Part shown: piece after piece, positions 1-5,831 of the stretch | Numbering within the stretch: the stretch's first letter is position 1 | Layout of the letters: each line of letters opens with the position of its first letter | Assembly (NCBI GenBank): GCA_016218905.1 | Contig: JACRCS010000218.1 | Span: 1-11,317 of the forward strand | From: Deltaproteobacteria bacterium | GTDB taxonomy: Bacteria > Desulfobacterota_C > Deferrisomatia > Deferrisomatales > JACRMM01 | Direction of reading: 5' to 3' | DNA: 11,317 bases | Program-made: the position numbers and the translations under genes | Notes under the pieces: model-generated | Told to the model about the DNA's origin: nothing | Database searches by the model: none | What the model saw: only the letters and a program-made list of their open reading frames with translations

Positions 1-162
1 GAGGAAGACGAAGAGGTCCAGGTCATCTACGAGGTGCTGACCGAGGTCGAGTGGAACAAGGGCGAGGCCGCGCGCCGCCTCGGCCTGAGCCGCACCACGC
101 TCTGGCGGCGGATGCGCGACCTCGGCATCCGGGACCGCCGCCGCTCGCTCCTGAGGGCCTGA
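1..162 (+). CDS. C-terminal fragment of a Fis-type HTH regulator (probably a sigma-54 activator)
   Basis: Frame 1 is open from the window edge to a TGA at 160-162, giving 53 visible residues; the start lies outside the window. The visible part carries a Fis-type (HTH_8) helix-turn-helix: an acidic lead-in, then WNKGEAARRLGLSRTTLWRR, then a short basic tail. This NK-x-EAARRLGLSRTTLWR pattern is typical of the C-terminal DNA-binding domain of NtrC-family, sigma-54-dependent activators, whose receiver and AAA+ domains would lie upstream. A smaller Fis-domain regulator is also possible. It ends 115 nt before the dehydrogenase gene, in the same direction, so it may regulate that gene or be the last gene of a separate operon. 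The domain call is firm; the full architecture is inference. Confidence 0.8.
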   Translation, partial: EEDEEVQVIYEVLTEVEWNKGEAARRLGLSRTTLWRRMRDLGIRDRRRSLLRA

Positions 163-277
163 CCCCGCGCCTTTCCGACTCTCTCCGCCGGCGACGAAAC
201 CCCCGCTCTCTCTCCTGCATCGAAGGAAGCGCTGTCCCGTCGAGGGCAGAGACCACGACAGGAGAAGAGAGAGCGGA

Positions 278-3200
278 ATGAGCACCCTGAACCCCGAACT
301 GCGCGCCCACCTCGAGCGGACCCTCGGGTCCCGCGTCACCTTCGACCTGACGGAGCGCCGGCTCTACGGCCACGACGTCGGAGACATTCCCCGGCTGCTG
401 AAGCCGCTTATCGGAGACACGCTGCCGGAGGCCGTCGTCCAGCCCCGGGACGAAGACGAGCTCGCCGGGCTCGTCCGCTGGGCCTCCACCAACCGGGTCC
501 CGCTGACGCCCCGCGGGAAGGCGACCTCCGGGTACGGGGGCGCCGTGCCGGCGCGCGGCGGCCTCGTCGTCGACTTCTTCCGGATGAAGTCGGTCCTCCG
601 CGTCGACCGGGAGGCGCTCACGGCTACCGGGGAAGCGGGGATCACGTGGGAGCAGCTCGACCGGAAGCTCGCCCCCGAGGGTCTCGCCCTGCGCCTCTAC
701 CCCTCGAGCTACCCGTCCTCGACCGTCGGAGGCTGGCTCGCCCAGGGAGGCGCCGGCTACGGGAGCTATGAATCCGGCTACTTCCGGGAGAGCGTGCTCT
801 CGGCGCGGGTGGTCCTGCCGACGGGTGAGGTGCGGGAGCTCGCCGGAGCCGACCTCGACCTCGTCTCCGACGCGGAGGGGATCACCGGGATCATCAGCCG
901 GGTGACGCTGCGCCTCCGACCCCTGGAGGACCTGCGGGTGTGGTCCGTCTCCTGCCCGACGGCGGCCGGCGTCCAGGCGCTGCTGGCCGGCCTGGCGGCC
1001 GCGGCCCTGCCGCTCTGGTCCGTCTCGTTCATCAACCCGAAGATGGCGGAGCTCAAGAATCGGGCTCCCCTTTTGAAGACCGGTCACGGCCCCGCGCAGC
1101 GGATCCGCCTCCCCGAGGCGTACGTCGTCACGCTGGCCGCCCGGGCCAAGGACGGTGCAACGATCTCTGAGGCCCTGCCCGGGCTCGCCCGGACCTCGCA
1201 CGCGACCGTGCTCGAGCCGGCGGTCGCGGAGCACGAGTGGCAGGAGCGCTTCAACGTGATGGTGATCAAGCGCCTCGGGCCCTCGCTGATTCCCTCGGAG
1301 GTCGTGGTGCCGCTCTCTGGGCTCGCGTCGTTCCTGGACGAGGTGGGGAAGAAGGTGAGCCAGCCCGTGGTGAAGGAGGGGCTCGTCGTCCGCGCCGGGC
1401 CCAACGGGGAACCGGAGGTCGTGATCCTCGGCTTCATCCCGGGGGACATGCGGAAGCTCTCCTACACCCTCGTCTTCGGCCTCGCCCTCAGCATCATGAA
1501 GATCGCCGAGCGCCTGGGCGGCCGCGCCTACTCTACGGGGCTCTACTTCGCACGGAAGGCCGAGGAGGTGCTGGGCAGGAAGCGGGTCGAGAGGCTGCGC
1601 GCCTTCAAGGAGGCGGTGGATCCGGCAGGCATCCTCAATCCGATGAAGGTCCTGGACAACGGCCTCCTCGGTTCGGCGCTCCAGCTCGCGGCCGCCACCG
1701 AGCCCCTCGTGCGCACCTCCGGGAACCTCCCGAAGGCCTCCGTGGGCGAGCGGCCGGAGGGCGAGGTCCGAGACATTCCGGCGGACGTCGCCTGGTACGC
1801 CTACGCCTGCTCCCAGTGCGGCTACTGCGTCGACACCTGCGAGCAGTTCGCGGGGAGGGGCTGGGAGAGCCAGAGTCCCCGCGGCAAGTTCTACTGGCTG
1901 CGGGAGTACATGGAGGGGCGGGCCAAGTGGGACCAAAGGATGGTCGACACGTTCCTGGCGTGCACGACCTGCGAGGTGTGCGACCACCGCTGCTCGGAGC
2001 ACATGCCCGTCGAGCCCTCGTGGATGAAGCTCCGGGGCCGGCTCATCGCCGAGCAGAAGAAGATGACCTTTCCGCCCTTCGAGATGATGGCGGCCGCCTT
2101 GGCGGCGGAGGGGAACATCTGGGCGGGCTACCGCGCGGACCGGACGGCCTGGTTTCCGGAGGAGCTCGAGGCGAGGCACGGCCCCGGGGTGAAGGCCCCG
2201 GCGGTCTACTTCGCCGGCTGCACCGCGAGCTACGTGGAGCACGACATCGGCATCGCGACCGCCCACCTCCTGGACGCCGCCGCCGTCGACTTCACGTACC
2301 TGGGCGAGCGCGAGAACTGCTGCGCCACACCCATGCTCGTGGCGGGGAAGTGGGAGCTCTTCGCCGAGACGATGAAGAAGAACCTCGCCGCGGTGAAGGA
2401 GTCCGGCGCCGATACGGTGATCACCTCCTGTCCGGCGTGCGGCCTCATGTGGGCGCAGGTCTACCCCGAGTGGTGCGAGAAGCTCGGGATCGAGTACGGC
2501 CTCTCGGCCAAGCACTACAGCGAAGTCGTCTCCGAGCGGCTCCGGTCCGGCGAGTTCCGGTTCCCCGCTCCTCCGGACGGAGAGAAGGCCGTGAAGGTGG
2601 CCTGGCACGACTCCTGCCACGCCGGGCGCGCCCAGGGCATCTACGAGCCCCCGCGGGAGCTCCTGCAGTCCCTGCCCGGCGTCGAGCTCGTCGAGATGGA
2701 CCACAACCGGGAGGAGGGCTACTGCTGCGGCTCGGTGCTGACGCTCATCAAGGAGCCCGAGGTGGCCGCGGACCTCGGCCAGATGCGGCTCGACGAAGCC
2801 GTGGCCGTGGGAGCGGAGAAGGTGGCCGCGCTCTGCCCCTGCTGTGAGTTCCAGTTGCGGGTGAGCGCGGAGAGGCGGGCGGTCCCGGTGGAGGTGGTCG
2901 ACCTCGCGGCGCTGGCCGCCCAGGCGCTGGGAATCGAGCTCCCCGATCCCCACCCGGAGGTCCGGGCGCAGTGGGCGGTGTTCGAGAAGATGATCGCCCT
3001 CATGACGCCGGAGGGCTTCGCCGACCTCATGCAGACGATGTGGCCCGAGCTGATCGACGCCATGCCGCTCGGCATGGGCGCCATGATGCGGCAGATGCCG
3101 AAGGTCCCGGGCGCCCTGGACGCGATGAAGCCGATGTTTCCCGTCCTCTTCCCGAAGCTCCTGCCGCTCATGCTGCCGAAGGTGCTGCCCACGATGGTCG

Positions 3201-3379
3201 AGCGGATCCGGGAGCGGATCCCCATGCCCGACCACATGTCCGAGCAGTTGCCGGACCTGCTCCCGAAGGTCATGGACAACCTCCTCCCCCACATGATCGG
3301 GGACGTGGTCCCCCTGATCGCCCAGCCCCTGATCGATTACCTGAAGGCCTCGGTCCGGACCGAACGTCGGGCCGCCTAG
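278..3379 (+). CDS. Fused FAD-linked oxidase / 4Fe-4S / CCG-domain oxidoreductase (GlcD-GlcF or YdiJ type) with Met/Pro-rich C-terminal extension
   Basis: A 1033-residue protein. Residues ~48-215 form a PCMH-type FAD-binding domain (PRGKATSGYGG at 78; GGWLAQGGAGYGS at 151). Residues ~220-459 are the FAD-oxidase C-terminal domain, ending in the family signature DPAGILNP at 448. A bacterial-ferredoxin-like pair of CxxCxxCxxxC motifs follows (C511/514/517/521 and C562/565/568/572). Two CCG domains come next: C648, C681-C682, C718/C721 and C780, C816-C817, C853/C856, with canonical spacing. Known relatives oxidise 2-hydroxy acids (glycolate, D-lactate, D-2-hydroxyglutarate) and pass electrons from FAD through Fe-S centres to quinone or another carrier; the actual substrate cannot be read here. 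Residues ~900-1020 are an extra Met/Pro-rich tail. No signal peptide or clear membrane helix is seen, so it is probably cytoplasmic or membrane-peripheral. ATG at 278 follows GGAG at 261-264, a rather long spacing, with purine-rich sequence in between. Confidence 0.93.
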   Translation: MSTLNPELRAHLERTLGSRVTFDLTERRLYGHDVGDIPRLLKPLIGDTLPEAVVQPRDEDELAGLVRWASTNRVPLTPRGKATSGYGGAVPARGGLVVDFFRMKSVLRVDREALTATGEAGITWEQLDRKLAPEGLALRLYPSSYPSSTVGGWLAQGGAGYGSYESGYFRESVLSARVVLPTGEVRELAGADLDLVSDAEGITGIISRVTLRLRPLEDLRVWSVSCPTAAGVQALLAGLAAAALPLWSVSFINPKMAELKNRAPLLKTGHGPAQRIRLPEAYVVTLAARAKDGATISEALPGLARTSHATVLEPAVAEHEWQERFNVMVIKRLGPSLIPSEVVVPLSGLASFLDEVGKKVSQPVVKEGLVVRAGPNGEPEVVILGFIPGDMRKLSYTLVFGLALSIMKIAERLGGRAYSTGLYFARKAEEVLGRKRVERLRAFKEAVDPAGILNPMKVLDNGLLGSALQLAAATEPLVRTSGNLPKASVGERPEGEVRDIPADVAWYAYACSQCGYCVDTCEQFAGRGWESQSPRGKFYWLREYMEGRAKWDQRMVDTFLACTTCEVCDHRCSEHMPVEPSWMKLRGRLIAEQKKMTFPPFEMMAAALAAEGNIWAGYRADRTAWFPEELEARHGPGVKAPAVYFAGCTASYVEHDIGIATAHLLDAAAVDFTYLGERENCCATPMLVAGKWELFAETMKKNLAAVKESGADTVITSCPACGLMWAQVYPEWCEKLGIEYGLSAKHYSEVVSERLRSGEFRFPAPPDGEKAVKVAWHDSCHAGRAQGIYEPPRELLQSLPGVELVEMDHNREEGYCCGSVLTLIKEPEVAADLGQMRLDEAVAVGAEKVAALCPCCEFQLRVSAERRAVPVEVVDLAALAAQALGIELPDPHPEVRAQWAVFEKMIALMTPEGFADLMQTMWPELIDAMPLGMGAMMRQMPKVPGALDAMKPMFPVLFPKLLPLMLPKVLPTMVERIRERIPMPDHMSEQLPDLLPKVMDNLLPHMIGDVVPLIAQPLIDYLKASVRTERRAA

Positions 3380-3394
3380 ACTTTCCCCCAAACT

Positions 3395-3426
3395 CCCGCC
3401 TCGACGGAATTCTCCGTCGGGGCGGG
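3395..3426 (+). terminator. Strong 14-bp hairpin after the dehydrogenase gene
   Basis: Fifteen bases after the stop codon, CCCGCCTCGACGGA (3395-3408) pairs with TCCGTCGGGGCGGG (3413-3426) around the tetraloop ATTC; all 14 pairs form, one as a G-U wobble. No T-tract follows, so it is not a textbook intrinsic terminator. The next ~60 nt (3427-3485) are C/T-rich and G-poor, the composition expected of a Rho loading site. It most likely ends or protects the 3' end of the dehydrogenase transcript. Confidence 0.6.
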
Positions 3427-3534
3427 CCTCCGCTCGTCCATCACGTCCATCTCGCTCTCTCCCGCTCCGACTCGCCCTACGTTCTCGGCCCGGGCGCAGC
3501 CGGCCCCCGCGAAACGCTCCGGAACCTTTTCACC

Positions 3535-3574
3535 TGAAACATCGTGAAACGTCGAGTCTGCAACATCTGAAACC
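3535..3574 (+). repeat. Cluster of four TGAAAC-like direct repeats, possible regulator-binding array
   Basis: TGAAACATC (3535), TGAAACGTC (3545), TGCAACATC (3559) and a partial TGAAACC (3568) share the consensus TGMAACRTC in one orientation, with start-to-start distances of 10, 14 and 9 bp. The first copy also forms an inverted pair with TTTCA at 3528-3532. The first step of about one helical turn is what a cooperatively binding regulator or response regulator would use. Which protein binds, if any, cannot be told; the array lies about 190-225 bp upstream of the porin start codon. Confidence 0.4.
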
Positions 3575-3760
3575 CGCACCGGGCCGGAGCCGCGAAAAGA
3601 CGGCGCAACTGCGCTCTTCTTCGACCCGGAACGCATCTTGAATTGCTCCGGGCCGACCGTCGTGACCGCAGGCACAAAGCCGCTCCTCCGGGAAGGGAGG
3701 CCCGCGAAGCGCAGGAGCACGGTGTCTCGGTTGATCAACTTCCAACCAGGAAAGGTCTTC

Positions 3761-5326
3761 ATGAAACGGACTCGAACGATTCTCGCCGGGCTGGCCGTGG
3801 CCGGCCTCCTGCTCCCCTGCGCTTCGAAGGCGGAGGACGCGACCCTCCAGCAGAAGATCGACGCGCTCTCCCAGGAAGTCGAAGCCTTGAAGCGTCAGGC
3901 GTCTACCGCCGGAGCCAAGGGCCCATCAAAGTCCCTGGACTCGTGGCTCACCATCGGAGGTGACTACCGCTTCCGCGTCGACTCCCTGCGCGGCCGGACC
4001 GCCGATCACTTCGCGTTCCAGGACGCGCTCGGCTTCATGCTGGGGGGACCTGCGCCGACGCTCAAAGAGAGCGATACCGTCAAGAACAACCTCCTCTACA
4101 CGAACCGCTTCGGGCTGAATCTGAAGGCGAAGGTGACGCAGAACGTCTCCCTCACGTCGCGCCTGCTCTTCTACAAGACGTTCGGGAACAGCGACACCGA
4201 GGCGACGACCGGCCCCTTCTTCGCCGACCGGGTCGGAACCTTCGACGGCACGCAGGGCCACGTTCCCGGCGACGGGAAGCTCCTCGTCGATCAGGTGTAC
4301 GCCACCTGGAGCAACATCCTCGACCAGCCCCTCTGGCTCTCCGTGGGCCGGCGCCCGTCCACGGGCGGGATCCCGAGCCACCTCCGGCAGAACGCCGAAA
4401 CGCCGGGTAACGCCGGGATCCCCGCGCTGCTCGTCGACTACGCCTTCGACGGCATGACCCTCGGCTACGCCCCTGACATCGAGAAGCTTCCCGGCGCCTA
4501 CGGCAAGATCTGCTACGGCCGGGCTTTCGAGAACGGCTTCACCGGCGGCCCCTTCAACAAGGGCGCGGTCAAGGACACCGACATGCTGGGCATCTCGGTC
4601 GTCCCCATCGATACCGATCCGCTGTACGTAGACCTCCAGTGGAACCGCGGCTTCCACATCTTCGATTTCCCGGTGATGGAGCGCACCGCGCTCGACCCGC
4701 CCTTCGACTCCACGCGGCCGCGCACCGACCTGGGGAGCATCGACTGGTACGGCCTCACCGTGCTCAGCTCGCTCAAGAAGATCGGGCCGGGAACCCTGAA
4801 CTGGTTCGCCTCGGCCGCGCTGAGCGTCACCCATCCGAACGACAATACGGTTCAGGTCCCCGATCCGACAAATCCTCTCGCTCCGCCCATCGACACGGGC
4901 GCAGGGCTCCTCTACACGGGCGAGAGGGACTCGAAGACCGGGTGGGGCTTCTACGCCGGAGCGCGCTACGACTACGCACGGACCCGGACGAAGCTCGGCC
5001 TCGAGTACAACCACGGCTCCAAGAACTGGATCACCTTCGTGCCCGCGTCCGACGACCTGTGGACCGGAAAGCTTGGGACGCGGGGGAACGTCTACGAGGC
5101 GTACCTGATCCAGGAGCTCAACCAGAAGCCGATCGCGTCCTTCATCAGCAAGGCGTTCTTCCGGCTCGGCTACCAGCTCTACGACTTCGAGTGGACGGGG
5201 AGCAACAACTGGGTCGGAGCGCCGATCAAGATCTCCGACCTCGACCAGAGCCCCGCGAACGCCCAGATGCTCACGCCGATCAAGAGGGCCCAGGACCTCT
5301 ACGCGACCTTCGAGGTTCGGTTCTAG
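3761..5326 (+). CDS. Outer-membrane beta-barrel porin, DUF3373-like
   Basis: A 521-residue protein starting at ATG 3761, preceded by AGGAAAGG at 3748-3755. Residues 1-24 are a signal peptide (basic MKRTRT, hydrophobic core, likely cut after SKA24). The Cys at 20 is preceded by Pro and does not make a lipobox. Residues 26-48 are a short coiled coil (LQQKIDALSQEVEALKRQ), as in the periplasmic neck of many porins. The rest alternates polar and hydrophobic/aromatic residues, with WLTIGGDYRFRVDSL at ~62, NNLLYTNRFGLNLKAKV at ~109 and LWLSVGRRPSTGG at ~191, and ends in YATFEVRF, a C-terminal aromatic outer-membrane insertion signal. From memory this matches the DUF3373 family of uncharacterised outer-membrane proteins found in metal- and anaerobically respiring bacteria. 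Its position before a multihaem cytochrome suggests a porin-cytochrome or substrate-entry role, which is inference. Confidence 0.85.
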   Translation: MKRTRTILAGLAVAGLLLPCASKAEDATLQQKIDALSQEVEALKRQASTAGAKGPSKSLDSWLTIGGDYRFRVDSLRGRTADHFAFQDALGFMLGGPAPTLKESDTVKNNLLYTNRFGLNLKAKVTQNVSLTSRLLFYKTFGNSDTEATTGPFFADRVGTFDGTQGHVPGDGKLLVDQVYATWSNILDQPLWLSVGRRPSTGGIPSHLRQNAETPGNAGIPALLVDYAFDGMTLGYAPDIEKLPGAYGKICYGRAFENGFTGGPFNKGAVKDTDMLGISVVPIDTDPLYVDLQWNRGFHIFDFPVMERTALDPPFDSTRPRTDLGSIDWYGLTVLSSLKKIGPGTLNWFASAALSVTHPNDNTVQVPDPTNPLAPPIDTGAGLLYTGERDSKTGWGFYAGARYDYARTRTKLGLEYNHGSKNWITFVPASDDLWTGKLGTRGNVYEAYLIQELNQKPIASFISKAFFRLGYQLYDFEWTGSNNWVGAPIKISDLDQSPANAQMLTPIKRAQDLYATFEVRF

Positions 5327-5443
5327 TGTCCCGTGCGGTTGATTCGCGCATGGCTGCCGGAAGGACGAAGGGCGGCGAATCGACGCCATTCGGCCGACGC
5401 CGGGGCTGAATAGCAGGCAAGGACTAAGCAAACGGGACATTAG
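5323..5443. repeat. Short segment bounded by 12-bp inverted repeats, possible MITE remnant
   Basis: CTAGTGTCCCGT at 5323-5334 and ACGGGACATTAG at 5432-5443 are inverted repeats matching at 11 of 12 positions. They enclose a 113-bp core if counted from TGTCCCGT to ACGGGACA. The outer four bases (CTAG on the left, TTAG on the right) could be a slightly diverged target duplication. Inside is a second inverted pair, GATTCGC 5341-5347 and GCGAATC 5375-5381. There is no transposase. The left end includes the TAG stop codon of the porin gene. This fits a miniature inverted-repeat element or a solo IS remnant, but a simple transcript hairpin is an alternative reading. Confidence 0.4.
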
Positions 5444-5450
5444 CACCCCC

Positions 5451-5482
5451 GGCGGGGAGCCGGCCCGGCCGGCTCCCCCGCC
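5451..5482 (+). other. GC-rich stem-loop just upstream of a small secreted-protein gene
   Basis: GGCGGGGAGCCGG (5451-5463) pairs with CCGGCTCCCCCGCC (5469-5482) around a 5-nt loop, with one bulged base. It lies 8 nt before the GAGGAG ribosome-binding site at 5491-5496. No T-tract follows, so it may be an mRNA processing or stability element, or a partial attenuator that lowers expression of the following genes relative to the porin. Confidence 0.5.
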
Positions 5483-5503
5483 CTGAAAACGAGGAGACTA
5501 CCC

Positions 5504-5827
5504 ATGAAGAGAACCCCATCGATCCTGCCGGTCGCCCTCCTGGCGGCTCTCCTGCTCCTCCTCGGCGCCCGGGCCGCCCTGGCCGAAGAGGTCAAGCTGG
5601 TGGGCGTGATCACGAAGATCGAGCTCGCCGCCGACGGGAAATCCGCTACGATCGCGCTCAAGGACAACAAGACGGAGCAGACCGTCCAGGTCCTCGTCTC
5701 GGACGACCTGACGCTGGACAAGTTCAAGGACCACCGGATCGTCGAAGGCGACGAGATCCGCCTCAAGTACGAGGTTCAGGCCGGAAAGAACCTGAGCCGG
5801 TACTTCCGGAAGACGGCCGGGTGCTGA
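5504..5827 (+). CDS. Small secreted protein of unknown function
   Basis: A 107-residue protein with a strong start: GAGGAG at 5491-5496, 7 nt before the ATG. Residues 1-27 are a clear signal peptide (MKRT, a long Leu/Ala core, cleavage after ALA27), so the mature protein is about 80 residues and periplasmic or exported. The mature part reads as alternating short strands (VKLVGVITKIELA, SATIALKDN, TVQVLVSDD, DEIRLKYEV), suggesting a small beta-barrel or OB-like fold, and ends in FRKTAGC with a single C-terminal Cys. I do not recognise a named family with certainty. The stop codon is 4 nt before the octahaem cytochrome ATG, so the two are almost certainly co-translated, which points to an accessory role for the cytochrome or porin. 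Confidence 0.85.
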   Translation: MKRTPSILPVALLAALLLLLGARAALAEEVKLVGVITKIELAADGKSATIALKDNKTEQTVQVLVSDDLTLDKFKDHRIVEGDEIRLKYEVQAGKNLSRYFRKTAGC

Positions 5828-5831
5828 GGCG

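Larger units (their letters stand above)
3380..3760. other. 381-nt intergenic region before the porin gene
   Basis: No credible gene is present. The stretch holds the hairpin at 3395-3426, a pyrimidine-rich segment to about 3485, and the TGAAAC-like repeat cluster at 3535-3574; the porin ribosome-binding site is at its end (AGGAAAGG, 3748-3755). An open frame in phase with the porin runs back to a TTG at 3638, but its extra 41 residues are not signal-peptide-like and the ATG at 3761 is clearly better. I looked for a -24/-12 sigma-54 promoter and found only wrongly spaced matches; no convincing sigma-70 promoter was seen. Given its length and the repeat cluster, the promoter of the porin-cytochrome genes most likely lies here. 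Confidence 0.55.

Noticed and set aside
1237..2847. Long + strand open frame inside the oxidoreductase gene
   Set aside because: Out of frame with the Fe-S and CCG motifs; the product is Arg/Gly-rich low-complexity sequence with no domain.
23..3391. Very long open frame on the minus strand, opposite the FAD/Fe-S oxidoreductase
   Set aside because: It mirrors a real gene with full domain motifs on the + strand; its translation is His/Arg/Gly/Leu-rich without any recognisable motif, a usual by-product of GC-rich codon usage.
3671..3686. AGGCAC near a GC, resembling a sigma-54 promoter before the porin
   Set aside because: The GG and GC are 9 nt apart instead of the strictly required 10, and the -12 TTGC is absent.
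3638..3760. Upstream TTG start extending the porin by 41 residues
   Set aside because: It would bury the signal peptide inside the protein; the ATG at 3761 has a good ribosome-binding site and begins a proper signal sequence.
3780..3823. Lipoprotein signal at Cys 20 of the porin
   Set aside because: The residue before the Cys is Pro, so no lipobox; a normal signal peptidase I site (SKA) follows, and the mature protein is a beta-barrel.
3926..5446. Long minus-strand open frame opposite the porin
   Set aside because: Shadow of the porin gene; no signal peptide, motif or ribosome-binding support.
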